From Natrinema marinum (GTDB taxonomy: Archaea; Halobacteriota; Halobacteria; Halobacteriales; Natrialbaceae), in the NCBI RefSeq assembly GCF_024296685.1, contig NZ_CP100763.1, forward strand, positions 1,488,001 to 1,552,000: 64,000 nucleotides of DNA, in the 5' to 3' direction. Made by a program: the position numbers and the translations under genes. Below the pieces are notes generated by a model. It saw only the letters and a list, made by a program, of their open reading frames with translations, was not told the origin of the DNA and did not search any database. Shown one piece after another: positions 36,896 to 45,429 of this stretch (within the stretch, counting starts at the first letter, position 1; each line of letters begins with the position of its first letter).

Positions 36896-37624
36896 ATGGA
36901 GCTCACCTGGCACGGCCACTCGACGTGGCACGTCACCGTAGGCGAAACGTCGCTGTTGATGGATCCGTTCTTCGACAATCCGAAGACCGACCTCGAGCCC
37001 GACGACCTCGAGACGCCCGACTACGTGTTGCTGACTCACGGTCATGCCGACCACATCGCCCACGCGGGAGCGTTCTCGGACGCGACGCTGGTCGCGACGC
37101 CGGAACTCACGTCGTACTGCCAGGAGGAGTTCGGCTTCGAGGACGCCGTCGGCGGGATGGGGATGAACCTCGGCGGTACCGTCGAGTGTGGCGACGCCTA
37201 CGTCACGATGGTCCGGGCCGACCACACGAACGGGATCATGACCGAAAACGACGCGAGCGGCGGCATGCCGGCCGGGTTCGTCGTCTCGGATACGAAGCCG
37301 ACGCAGGTCAGCGACGAGGAGTCGACGACCTTCTACAACGCCGGCGACACCAGCCTCATGAGCGAAATGCGCGATGTCATCGGCCCGTATCTCGAGCCCG
37401 ACGCCGCGACGGTCCCGATCGGCGATCACTTCACGATGGGGCCATGGCAGGCCGCCGTCGCCATCGACTGGCTCGACGTCGACCACGTCTTCCCGGAACA
37501 CTACGACACCTTCCCGCCGATCGAACAGGACCCCGAAGACTTCGAGAGCGAAGTCAAAGCGACGGGAAGCGACGCCGAGGTCCACGCGCTCGAGGCCGAC
37601 GAACCGTTCGAACTCGAGCCCTGA
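36896..37624 (+). CDS. UPF0173-type metal-dependent hydrolase (MBL fold)
   Basis: A 242-residue metallo-beta-lactamase-fold hydrolase of the UPF0173/YtkL group. The metal site is [10 protein letters not shown] (H48, H50, D52, H53), with further ligands in RADHTNG, YNAGDT and IGDHFTMGP, and a C-terminal PEHYDTF. The group lacks a settled substrate. The ATG at 36896 is supported by the upstream TATA-like box. Probably cytoplasmic, with no signal peptide. Not linked to neighbouring genes. Confidence 0.9.
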   Translation: MELTWHGHSTWHVTVGETSLLMDPFFDNPKTDLEPDDLETPDYVLLTHGHADHIAHAGAFSDATLVATPELTSYCQEEFGFEDAVGGMGMNLGGTVECGDAYVTMVRADHTNGIMTENDASGGMPAGFVVSDTKPTQVSDEESTTFYNAGDTSLMSEMRDVIGPYLEPDAATVPIGDHFTMGPWQAAVAIDWLDVDHVFPEHYDTFPPIEQDPEDFESEVKATGSDAEVHALEADEPFELEP

Positions 37625-37705
37625 TCGCCGGGAGCACAGCGTTTCGATCAACCCTTTTTGCGCCTCGAGCGGCCGTGGGACGGGCGTTCGGTTGCGAGAG
37701 TTCAG

Positions 37706-38311
37706 TTACTCGAACCGGTCGCTTGCCGCCGGGCGCGCACCAGCGCCGTCGCCGCTCTGGTCACCGATCCGATAGCGCGTGTCGAGCGGGTAGCTCCTGT
37801 ACCGGGCGAGTACCAGATGGAGGCCGATGGCGGCGGCGATCAGGCCGAAGTTCCAGATCGGCGAATCGTAGTAGATGACGTCGACGATGATCGGCTCGCG
37901 ATAGAACGGCCAGAGCGGCTCGAGCGGCGGTGCGATGTCCGGCGCGGAGAGGATGTCCGCGAACAGGTGACTCATGCCGCCGAGGATCAGGCCCGCGGTC
38001 GCGAAGACGAACACGGTGAGGCTCGCGATCTCCGTGCTTCGGATCCATCGATGCGCGTTGAACCAGTCGGTGAGCCATCGGGCGGCGAACACGCCGGCGA
38101 GGATGCTCGCCAGCACGACGAATATCACGGTGTGAGTCACGCCGTGATGGGTCACCGGAAGGAACCCCTGGAGGACCAAGTCGGTATCGGGGAGCATCGC
38201 CGTCAAGAGGGCGAATCCCGTGAACCCGAGCGCCGCTCGTCGGCCCCAGATGATCCACGCCGGCGCGGCGAACAGTAGGGCCATCCCGAGATGGCCGGTC
38301 ACGTCGACCAT
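37706..38311 (-). CDS. DUF457/YdjM-type membrane-bound putative hydrolase
   Basis: A 201-residue membrane protein with about five helices. It starts MVDVTGHLGMALLFAAPAWI and has the conserved acidic/histidine pattern LPDTDLVLQGFLPVTHHGVT and GGMSHLFADILSA, which marks the YdjM family of putative metal-dependent hydrolases. A second member is at 62353-62838. Role unknown. The upstream in-frame sequence is basic, so the start is placed at 38311. A 64-residue protein is encoded just upstream on the same strand. Confidence 0.8.
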   Translation of the reverse strand: MVDVTGHLGMALLFAAPAWIIWGRRAALGFTGFALLTAMLPDTDLVLQGFLPVTHHGVTHTVIFVVLASILAGVFAARWLTDWFNAHRWIRSTEIASLTVFVFATAGLILGGMSHLFADILSAPDIAPPLEPLWPFYREPIIVDVIYYDSPIWNFGLIAAAIGLHLVLARYRSYPLDTRYRIGDQSGDGAGARPAASDRFE

Positions 38312-38324
38312 GCGATCACTCGAG

Positions 38325-38519
38325 TCACCGGAGCCGCCGAGCGAGTCGGAGAAACAGGGACGTGATCGTGCCGATTCCGGGCACTCGAGACGAGAGCGCG
38401 GCCGCACCGAGAAGCAGGAGGCCGCTCTTCGGCCGCCCGCGTCGGAACGCCAGCGCGCTGTCTATCAGCGTCGAGACGATGCTGAGCTTGTTCGCCGACC
38501 GCGCGTTGATGCCAGTCAT
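38325..38519 (-). CDS. 64-residue basic membrane-associated protein
   Basis: MTGINARSANKLSIVSTLID at the N terminus, then a hydrophobic stretch (SGLLLLGAAALSSRVPGIGT) and a basic tail LRLARRLR. It has one possible membrane helix. I do not recognise a family. It lies 13 bases upstream of the YdjM-type gene on the same strand and may be cotranscribed with it. The start at 38519 is chosen because the longer frame begins in non-haloarchaeal-looking sequence. Confidence 0.5.
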   Translation of the reverse strand: MTGINARSANKLSIVSTLIDSALAFRRGRPKSGLLLLGAAALSSRVPGIGTITSLFLRLARRLR

Positions 38520-38685
38520 ACTCTGATTCCCACGTTCGGCAGCCGCGGACAAACCGAGCACCGCTGCAAACGCAAGCCCACGGGGCGGCTACGCGACGGG
38601 CTTACGACGCCGCGCTCCGATCGCGAAGCGGACAGTGCTGTGCCACCAAACGTTTACAGCACCGCTCGTGGACCGCACGACTGCG

Positions 38686-39081
38686 ATGACGAAACAGGTC
38701 ACCACCGTCTCCGACGAGGGGTACAGCGCGACCAACGAGATCCGCGACTTCGAGACGACGATCGACGCCAACGGCGAGGACGCGCCCGACACGCTCGAGT
38801 CGCTGCTGGCGGCCTACGGCTCCTGTTACGTGCCGGCGCTTCGGGTCGGCGGCCAGCAGCGCGGGGCCGACGACCTCGGGCGGATCGAGATCGAGACGAC
38901 CGGCGAACTCAACGACGACGACAAACTCGAGTCGGTTCGGTTCGATATCGGCGTCGAAGCCGACGTGGACGACGACACCGGCGAGGAGATCATCGAGCGC
39001 GCGTTCGAACTCTGCAAGGTTCACGACGCGCTCAAAGAGAGCCTCCACGCGGAGACGAGCTTCGAGGGGGACGCCTTCTGA
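38686..39081 (+). CDS. OsmC-family thiol peroxidase
   Basis: A 131-residue member of the OsmC/Ohr family, which reduces organic hydroperoxides. The two family cysteines are C47 (YGSCYVPAL) and C110 (RAFELCKVHD), forming the redox pair. The N-terminal strand-rich portion (VTTVSDEGYSATNEIRDF) differs from Ohr, so it is closer to the general OsmC group. I start at MTKQ (38686); the upstream extension is basic. Monocistronic. Confidence 0.88.
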   Translation: MTKQVTTVSDEGYSATNEIRDFETTIDANGEDAPDTLESLLAAYGSCYVPALRVGGQQRGADDLGRIEIETTGELNDDDKLESVRFDIGVEADVDDDTGEEIIERAFELCKVHDALKESLHAETSFEGDAF

Positions 39082-39217
39082 GAACGCGGCGCAGCTGCCG
39101 ATCGTTTTCGGCGGCCGAAGGTCAGACAGCGGGAACGAAAGGGGGGATGCCGAACCGAAGTGGTTCGGGGGGATGACACGGCGACACGCTGCGATCCGTG
39201 CGGACTGCACCCTGCCG

Positions 39218-39227
39218 CCATATATGG
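39218..39227. promoter_or_regulatory. palindromic TATA-like element upstream of the gamma-CA gene
   Basis: CCATATATGG (39218-39227) is a perfect 10-bp palindrome containing a TATA core. It is about 135 bases before the favoured ATG and about 96 bases before the alternative ATG at 39324, so the message probably has a leader. Confidence 0.4.
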
Positions 39228-39362
39228 GGTTTCACGTTCCGCGCATTAATCCTAGTGCCGAAGTGTATTGGTGTTGGAAATGGATGTATTCCAACGAACA
39301 CCACTGCCGCGGGATCGGTTCCGATGGTCAGTTTCAAGACCGCGCTCGAGACAGAAGCGAGC

Positions 39363-39863
39363 ATGCTCCGATCATTCGACGGAACGGAACCGCAGGTCGC
39401 CGACTCCGCCTACGTCGACGACGCCGCGGTCGTCATCGGCGATGTCGTCATCGAAGACGAAGCTAGCGTCTGGCCCAACACCACGCTCCGTGGCGATCAC
39501 GGCACGATCGTCGTCGGCGAGGGCGCGAACGTCCAGGACAACGCCGTCCTCCACGAGGAGGCGACACTCGAGCCCTACTCGACGGTCGGTCACAGCGCCA
39601 TCGTCCACGACGCGACCGTCGCGGAGCGCGCGCTGGTTGGGATGAACGCGGTCGTCCTCGACGGCGCTCACGTCGGCGAGGGAGCGGTCGTCGCCGCCGG
39701 CAGCGTCGTCACCGAGGGGACCGAGATCCCCGAATCGACGCTCGTCGCGGGAGCGCCCGCGGAACCGAAAACGGAGATCGACGATCCGCACCTCGGGGCG
39801 ACGGCCGACCGGTACGTCGAACTCTCGAGGGAACACGCGGAAACGTCCGAGCGTCTCGACTGA
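39363..39863 (+). CDS. gamma-type carbonic anhydrase-like protein
   Basis: A 166-residue left-handed beta-helix protein of the gamma carbonic anhydrase family. Hexapeptide repeats are visible (VIGDVVIEDEASVWPN, IVVGEGANVQDN, TVAERALVGMNAVVLD). The zinc histidines match H64, H77 and H82 (H, then HxxxxH spacing). Many such proteins act as carbonic anhydrases or as acyltransferase-like scaffolds, and activity cannot be confirmed here. The start at 39363 (MLRSFDG) matches family N termini; MVSFKTALETEAS from 39324 is an alternative. Confidence 0.85.
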   Translation: MLRSFDGTEPQVADSAYVDDAAVVIGDVVIEDEASVWPNTTLRGDHGTIVVGEGANVQDNAVLHEEATLEPYSTVGHSAIVHDATVAERALVGMNAVVLDGAHVGEGAVVAAGSVVTEGTEIPESTLVAGAPAEPKTEIDDPHLGATADRYVELSREHAETSERLD

Positions 39864-39866
39864 GCG

Positions 39867-40904
39867 TCAGTCGGCGCGCTCGCCGTCGCCGTAGACGACC
39901 TCCCGCACGTCGTCGACGCCGGCGCGGCGAACCACTGCTCGGACCGGATCGCGCGCGCCCGCGAGATTGTCCGAATCGCCGTCGAGCACCAGCAGCTGCG
40001 CCTCCCGATCGGGCTCGAGCAGGCCGTACTCGAGGTCGGCGATCTCGGCCCCGTGTACGGTCGCCATCCGGAGGATCTCGTCGGCCGGCAGCTCGGACAG
40101 TTTCGCGAGGAACTCCATCTCGCGGAACATCGACGGCGAGTTGAGGAACACGTTGTCGGTACCCAGCGCGAGCGTCGTCCGCTCTGCGAGGTCCGAGTAG
40201 GGGGAGAGCCCCACGTCGGTCACCAGATTCGAGCGCGGACAGACGACGATCGGTACCTCCTGGTCGGCGACCCGCTCGAGATGAGCCGGTTCGGGGTGGA
40301 CCATGTGGACCAGAAAGTCGGGCTCGAGGTCTAACGCCGGATCGATGTCACTGGCGTCGACTTCGCCCGCGTGAATGCCGAAGGGTTTGCCCGCCTCGCG
40401 GGTCGCCTGGCGTTCGTCGCCGAACTCGGTGTCGTTGGCCCCGCTCGCGCCGAAGCCGTCGCCCGCACGCATCGCGTCGACGGAACCTCGCGCGAACGAG
40501 AGCGCGTCGATCTCGAGGCCGTCGGCGGCGTCCTCGAGCATCCGAACGCCCGCCACGTCGCCCTCGCGGAAGTCCAGACAGGCCGCGGTCCCGGCTCGTT
40601 CCATGAACTGTAGCGAGCGCGCCATTGCGCTCACGAGGTCGTCGCGATCGGCCGCTCGAAGCAGCCGGTGTTTTAGCCCGTCCGGCGGCGCGACCAGTTC
40701 CTCGAGCGAGAGGCCACCGCCGGCTTCCTTGGCGATCGAGTCGCCGATGTGGGTGTGGGCGTTGACGAACGCCGGCAGAATGATATCGTCGCTCTCGACC
40801 GATTCCTCCTCGATGGCCGCGATGCGTCCCTCGTCGTCGACGACGATGCGTCCCTCGACGGGCTCGAGTGCGCGCCCGCGGAGGATCGTTCCCGTCCGTT
40901 CCAT
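39867..40904 (-). CDS. amidohydrolase (chlorohydrolase/cytosine deaminase-like)
   Basis: A 345-residue metal-dependent amidohydrolase of the aminohydrolase subgroup. The metal ligands are HxH in NAHTHIGDS (H50, H52), then GIHAGE (histidine ligand/catalytic acid region) and GTDNV (aspartate). Probable substrates are aminated nucleobases or related heterocycles, but this cannot be pinned down. It starts MERTGTILRG, and the upstream frame is basic. It lies 74 bases downstream of the HD-domain gene on the same strand. Confidence 0.85.
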   Translation of the reverse strand: MERTGTILRGRALEPVEGRIVVDDEGRIAAIEEESVESDDIILPAFVNAHTHIGDSIAKEAGGGLSLEELVAPPDGLKHRLLRAADRDDLVSAMARSLQFMERAGTAACLDFREGDVAGVRMLEDAADGLEIDALSFARGSVDAMRAGDGFGASGANDTEFGDERQATREAGKPFGIHAGEVDASDIDPALDLEPDFLVHMVHPEPAHLERVADQEVPIVVCPRSNLVTDVGLSPYSDLAERTTLALGTDNVFLNSPSMFREMEFLAKLSELPADEILRMATVHGAEIADLEYGLLEPDREAQLLVLDGDSDNLAGARDPVRAVVRRAGVDDVREVVYGDGERAD

Positions 40905-40978
40905 ACGGGTGGGTTCGCGGTCAGTCCCTTCAAGGATTCGGCGCGGGTCGGCCTCGAGGTAGCCGGGGTCGTCGGTCC

Positions 40979-42211
40979 TCAGTCGACGAACTGGTCCAGC
41001 GTCGTATCGAGTCCGTCGCGAACCTCGCTGACCAGCGCGCCGTCGATGTCGAGGCCGAGCACATCGACCGCGGCCCGGCCGACCCGGTCGCGCAGCGCCG
41101 GCGGCGAGTAGACGCCGAGTCGCCACTGAGAGTACTGGGCGGCCCGCAGCGCCTCGACCAGCGGCGACTGCTGGCCGAGCCGGCGAACGTCGCCATTGAC
41201 CATCACGCGCGTCGTCGATTCGGTCATCGAGGGCCTGCTCGGCACGTCGAGGATGACGTGTGCCGGAGCGACGTTCGCCCGGTCGGCGATCTCGGCCTCG
41301 AACTCGCGGATGGTTCCGTGATCAGCCTCGATGATCCCGCCGGGTACGTCGTCGATCTCGGCCCACACCGCCCGCTTGAACAGGTCGCGCTGGTCGAGTC
41401 GCCGGGAGAACTCGCCGGTTGCCTCGCACGAGCGGAGAGCCGCGATTAGATCGTGGTCGTCCATCCGCTGGAGGGTCTCGGCGTCGACATCCGCATCGGT
41501 CGAATCGAGCAGCCGTTCGCCGGCCCGACGGAGCATCGCCTTGCTGATCCGGGCGACGCCGTGGCTGTAAACGGTCGGATTCATCAGCGCGCGGGCGACC
41601 AACAGGCTCTCGGCGGTCTGGACGTTCCCCTCGTCCAAGACGAGTTCGCCGTCGACGAAGGTCAACTCCCGGACGAGCCGGCCGTGATCGATCGTCCCGT
41701 ACGGCACCCCCGTGTGGTGGGCGTCCCGAACGAGATAGTCCATCCGATCGACGTCGAGTTCCCCCGAAACCAACTGGCCGAACCGGCCCTCACCGGCGAC
41801 CAAGTCCGCCACTCGATCCGGCTCGAGGTCGTGCTCGCGCAGCACGTCCCCGACCACGCCATCCGCGAGCAGCCCGTGGACGTCGTCGTGGTACCGGCCC
41901 GTTCGCCGGTGGGTGAGCGACTCGAGGTTGTGGCTGAACGGCCCGTGACCCACGTCGTGGAGGATGGCCGCGGCGCGGACCCGTTCGGCTCGCAGCCCGT
42001 CGACCGCGAGGTGCTCGAGTGCCTCACAGGCGAGATGGTAGACGCCGAGGCTGTGTTCGAAACGGGTGTGGTTGGCGGAGGGATAGACCAGGGAGACGGT
42101 GCCGAGCTGGCTGATCGATCGGAGGCGCTGTAGCGCCGGCGCGTCCAGCAGGTCGCGGGCGACGCCGTCGACCTGAATGTGGTCGTGGACGCTGTCCTTG
42201 ATCGTCTTCAT
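40979..42211 (-). CDS. HD-domain phosphohydrolase (dNTPase-like)
   Basis: A 410-residue HD protein. The HD motif is RFEHSLGVYHL (H53) and ILHDVGHGPFSH (H85, D86), with the family opening DSVHDHIQVDGVARDLLD. The middle, MDYLVRDAHHTGVPYGTID, resembles the tail of SAMHD1/dGTPase-type enzymes. It could be a deoxynucleoside triphosphate phosphohydrolase; substrate not proven. Upstream of the amidohydrolase gene on the same strand. N-terminal MKTIKDS has no signal peptide. Confidence 0.85.
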   Translation of the reverse strand: MKTIKDSVHDHIQVDGVARDLLDAPALQRLRSISQLGTVSLVYPSANHTRFEHSLGVYHLACEALEHLAVDGLRAERVRAAAILHDVGHGPFSHNLESLTHRRTGRYHDDVHGLLADGVVGDVLREHDLEPDRVADLVAGEGRFGQLVSGELDVDRMDYLVRDAHHTGVPYGTIDHGRLVRELTFVDGELVLDEGNVQTAESLLVARALMNPTVYSHGVARISKAMLRRAGERLLDSTDADVDAETLQRMDDHDLIAALRSCEATGEFSRRLDQRDLFKRAVWAEIDDVPGGIIEADHGTIREFEAEIADRANVAPAHVILDVPSRPSMTESTTRVMVNGDVRRLGQQSPLVEALRAAQYSQWRLGVYSPPALRDRVGRAAVDVLGLDIDGALVSEVRDGLDTTLDQFVD

Positions 42212-42318
42212 CGGTCGTCTTTGGGCCGGTTCCTACAAAAACGGTCGTCCGAGTGACGCCTCGAGTTGCGATGTCCGGCTGAAAAGCTACCCGGGTCGGC
42301 GCGTTACCGACGCTTGCC

Positions 42319-42564
42319 ATGACCGACCTGACCATCCCACCGGACGTCGATGAGCGGCGAGCCGCGGAGTTAGTACAGAGCCACGTCGAACTCGGCGACA
42401 CCGTCGAGATTCGCAACGAGGAACGGACCGAGGACCACCAGCTCGATGTCACGGGCGAGGTGACGGGTTTCGAGGCCGACTACGTCGAACTCGACGGCCA
42501 GTCGCCCGAGAACAAAGGCGTCCGCTACGACGAGATCCACACGGTCAGTCGGATCGAATCCTGA
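42319..42564 (+). CDS. 81-residue acidic conserved-type protein
   Basis: A strongly acidic protein, MTDLTIPPDVDERRAAELVQ onwards, then strands around VEIRNEERTEDHQLDVTGEV and a final basic patch (VRYDEIHTVSRIES). The composition is haloarchaeal. The beta-rich pattern could fit a small RNA- or nucleotide-binding barrel, but I recognise no named family. Convergent with the thioesterase gene downstream, with a short intergenic gap. Confidence 0.6.
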   Translation: MTDLTIPPDVDERRAAELVQSHVELGDTVEIRNEERTEDHQLDVTGEVTGFEADYVELDGQSPENKGVRYDEIHTVSRIES

Positions 42565-42589
42565 GCGGCCGGCCGCGCGGTCGTCAGCG

Positions 42590-42997
42590 CTATGCGGATC
42601 GACCGGCGGCCTCGCGGTCCGCTCCCAGCCCCTCCCGAAGCGACTCGGGAAGCGCCGTCGACTCGTTTTCGTCGTCGAGAACGACGGCGACGGTAGTGAG
42701 CGTCGCGGCGACGCGGTCGCCGTCGCGGACCTCGTAGGTCAGCGTAAAGCTCGTCTCGCCGATGTCAGCGACATCGACGCCGACCGTAATCGGCGAAAGC
42801 GATCGAAGCTGGCCCTCGTAGTCGATCTCGAGGTGGACGACTGCGTGCGACAGGTCCGCGAGCCCGACACCGTGGCGCTCGGCGAGATACCGGTCGCGAG
42901 CGAGGTCGGTGTACGCGACGAACTTGGCGTTGTTGACGTGGCCGCTCCGCCCGAGGTCGTCGGTGCGGACGTCGATCGTCGTCTCGTAGACTGCCAT
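42590..42997 (-). CDS. acyl-CoA thioesterase (hotdog fold)
   Basis: A 135-residue thioesterase of the 4HBT/hotdog superfamily. The N-terminal TTIDVRTDDLGRSGHVNNAK, with GHVNNAKFVAYTDLARDRYL, is the catalytic region (the usual aspartate appears as N in GHVNNA). The C-terminal half is a mixed sheet. Likely role: cleavage of acyl-CoA or acyl-ACP thioesters; chain specificity unknown. Start at 42997 is chosen because the upstream in-frame region is strongly basic. 65 bases downstream of the Gfo/Idh gene on the same strand. Confidence 0.82.
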   Translation of the reverse strand: MAVYETTIDVRTDDLGRSGHVNNAKFVAYTDLARDRYLAERHGVGLADLSHAVVHLEIDYEGQLRSLSPITVGVDVADIGETSFTLTYEVRDGDRVAATLTTVAVVLDDENESTALPESLREGLGADREAAGRSA

Positions 42998-43062
42998 GAC
43001 CGCGTGCAGGCCCAGCGGCGTCGAATACGTTACGGAGTTGCCCCGATCACTGCCAGCCCGGC

Positions 43063-44199
43063 TCAGAGGGCGACCCACTCGCCCCGATCGTCGCTCTCCT
43101 CGATGGCAGCGAGGACCCGCTGGGCAGCGAGGCCGTCCGCGAAACTCGGCGCGAACGACGTGCCGGTCTCGACCGCGCACAGGAACTCGTAGTTCTCGTG
43201 GACGAAGGTGTGCTCCCAGCCAAGGACGTGGCCCGGCGGCCACCAGTGGTCGACGTACGGGTCGTCCGCGTCGGTGACCAAAACCGTCTCGTAGCCCCGA
43301 TTCCCGTCGCGGAGCACCTCGAGTTCGTTCAGCCGCTCGAGGGAAAACCGCAGACTTCCCTCGGAGCCGTGGACCTCGACGGTGTGGTCGTTCTTGTGGC
43401 CCGTGGCGAACCGTGATCCCTCGAGGGTGCCCATCGCGCCGTTTTCGAACTCGAGTTGAGCGGTGTAGGCGTCGTCGACGGTGACCGGCCGGGTCTCGGG
43501 CTCGTCATCGGCCGCCGTCTCCTCGATCGGCCGCTCGTCGACGAACGTTTGCAAGTGACCGCTGACACGCTCGATCTCGCCGGCGAGGTCGTCCGAACCG
43601 ACCAGAAATCGGAGGAGATCGACCGAGTGCGAGCCGAGATCACCGAGCGCGCCCGATCCCGCCAGTTCCGCGTCGTTGCGCCACGACCACGGAGCCTCGG
43701 GATCGACCAGCCAGTCCTGCAGGTACCGCCCGCGGACGTGGTGGATCTCGCCCAGTTCGCCCGCCTCGAGCAGTTCCTTCGCGTAGCAGATTGCGGGTAC
43801 GAACCGGTAGTTGAAGGCACAGCCCGCGGGCACGTCGTCGCCGGCGTCGCGCACCGCCTCGGCCATTGCAGTCGCCTCCTCGAGCGTCGGCGCGAGCGGT
43901 TTCTCGCAGAAGACTGGCGTACCGGCCTCGAGCGCGGCGATCGACGGCTCGGGATGGACGTGGTTCGGGCCGAGATTGTAGAAGGCGTCGACCTCGCCGA
44001 CGACCGCTTCCCAGTCAGTCGCGATCGATTCGAAGCCGAGTCTGTCGGCCGCGTCTTCCAGCGCCGCCTCGTCGCGGCCGACCAGAACGCTGCGTTCGAC
44101 CGCGGGCGCGTCCGGGAAGAACATCGGAAGCCGCGCCAAAGCGTTCGCGTGCGCTTTGCCCATGAACCGATAGCCGAGCACGCCGACCTCGAGCGTCAT
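43063..44199 (-). CDS. Gfo/Idh/MocA-family oxidoreductase
   Basis: A 378-residue NAD(P)-dependent dehydrogenase. The N-terminal Rossmann fold starts TLEVGVLGYRFMGKAHANAL, and the catalytic-lysine motif is VFCEKPLAPT. The C-terminal alpha-beta domain (QLEFENGAMGTLEGSRFATG) binds sugar-like substrates. Myo-inositol or sugar dehydrogenation is possible but unproven. The start at 44199 follows the usual family opening. Separated from the next gene by about 150 bases. Confidence 0.85.
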   Translation of the reverse strand: MTLEVGVLGYRFMGKAHANALARLPMFFPDAPAVERSVLVGRDEAALEDAADRLGFESIATDWEAVVGEVDAFYNLGPNHVHPEPSIAALEAGTPVFCEKPLAPTLEEATAMAEAVRDAGDDVPAGCAFNYRFVPAICYAKELLEAGELGEIHHVRGRYLQDWLVDPEAPWSWRNDAELAGSGALGDLGSHSVDLLRFLVGSDDLAGEIERVSGHLQTFVDERPIEETAADDEPETRPVTVDDAYTAQLEFENGAMGTLEGSRFATGHKNDHTVEVHGSEGSLRFSLERLNELEVLRDGNRGYETVLVTDADDPYVDHWWPPGHVLGWEHTFVHENYEFLCAVETGTSFAPSFADGLAAQRVLAAIEESDDRGEWVAL

Positions 44200-44352
44200 G
44201 GGCGGGGATTCACCGGCCCGATAGTTAGCGCTTTGCCGTGTGCTGAAAGCCCGCTGGCTGATCGCCTTCGACACGCGCGAGCGATGGGCTGTGGCGGCGC
44301 TCGGCGGAACGTAGCGAAACGGAGAACCAACGGATCGTCCGGACCGAAGCCG

Positions 44353-45429
44353 TTAGTCGTCGGCCGGCGTCGGCGCACCGCGCTCGATGTCGATGTTACC
44401 GGCGTCGAGGTCCGCCTCGACGTTGCGGGCCGCTTGCACCATGTTTTCCATCTTGCCGTAAGCGACCTCGCGGGGCAGCAGCTTCACGCCGCAGTCGGGC
44501 GAGACGACAAGCTGTTCCGGCGGGACGACCTCGAGGCCCTTCTTGATGTTCGCCTCGATCTGTTCGACGGACTCGACCTCGGCGACGTGGGCGTCGCAGA
44601 CGCCGAGCGCGAGGTCCTTCGTGAACTCGGGGTCTTTGAAGACGTCGAGCTGTTCGTAGTCGCCGTTCGCCAGTTCGAGGTCGAACTCGTCGACCGGGAA
44701 CTCGAGGATCTCGGGGTAAATCCGGGAGTAGTCGCCGTAACAGACGTGAAGGCCGATGCGAACCTCCTCGGGGATGTCGGCGACGATGTGCTCGAGCGCT
44801 TCGCCGACGATGGCGTGATCGTCGGGGGTCGTCGCGAGCGCGGGCTCGTCGATCTGGATGTAGCGCGCGCCGGCGTCGACGAGCTTCTCGATCTCCTCGT
44901 TGACGAGGTCCGCGAGCTCTAAGGTGAGTTCGTCGTCGTCATCGTAGGCCTCGTTAAAGGACCAGTTCGCGAGGGTGTAGGGTCCGGTGATCGGGACCTT
45001 GACCGGGCGGTCGCTGGCGGCCGCGGTGAACTCGTACTCGTCGACGAGCCAGCTGTCTTCGTATTCGACTTCGCTGACGACCGAGGGCTTGTCGAAGTAG
45101 TTGTGCCCCCAGACCTTGACGGGGCCGTTGAACTCGTAGCCCTCGATGCGGTGGGCGAAGAACTCGACCATCTCGGTGCGCCGCATCTCGCCGTCGACGA
45201 CGACATCCAGGCCGGCTCGTTCGTGTTCGTCCGTGATGACGCGCGCGGCGTCGTCTTTCGCTTCCTGCCAGTTCTCCTCGTCGAAGTCGGCCTCGTCGTC
45301 TTCGTAGAGCTCCTTCGCGCGGTTGAGCCACTTGGGCTTGGGGTAGGAGCCGACGACGGTCGTCAGCAGGAAGTGGTCGTGTTCGTGGTCGGGCTGTCGG
45401 AACTGATCTTTGTTCTCGTTCGTGCTCAT
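44353..45429 (-). CDS. metE2: methionine synthase core MetE2 (zinc-site subunit)
   Basis: A 358-residue short MetE-type methyltransferase that transfers a methyl group to homocysteine to form methionine. The zinc-binding pattern is H-x-C in LHVCYGD (near 230) and the distal cysteine in VVSPDCGVKLLP. The barrel core contains PITGPYTLANWS and IQIDEPALATTPDDHAIV. Archaeal short MetE proteins may use a corrinoid or pterin carrier as methyl donor; the donor here is not known. The ATG overlaps the stop of metE1 by four bases, so the pair is one translational unit. Confidence 0.9.
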   Translation of the reverse strand: MSTNENKDQFRQPDHEHDHFLLTTVVGSYPKPKWLNRAKELYEDDEADFDEENWQEAKDDAARVITDEHERAGLDVVVDGEMRRTEMVEFFAHRIEGYEFNGPVKVWGHNYFDKPSVVSEVEYEDSWLVDEYEFTAAASDRPVKVPITGPYTLANWSFNEAYDDDDELTLELADLVNEEIEKLVDAGARYIQIDEPALATTPDDHAIVGEALEHIVADIPEEVRIGLHVCYGDYSRIYPEILEFPVDEFDLELANGDYEQLDVFKDPEFTKDLALGVCDAHVAEVESVEQIEANIKKGLEVVPPEQLVVSPDCGVKLLPREVAYGKMENMVQAARNVEADLDAGNIDIERGAPTPADD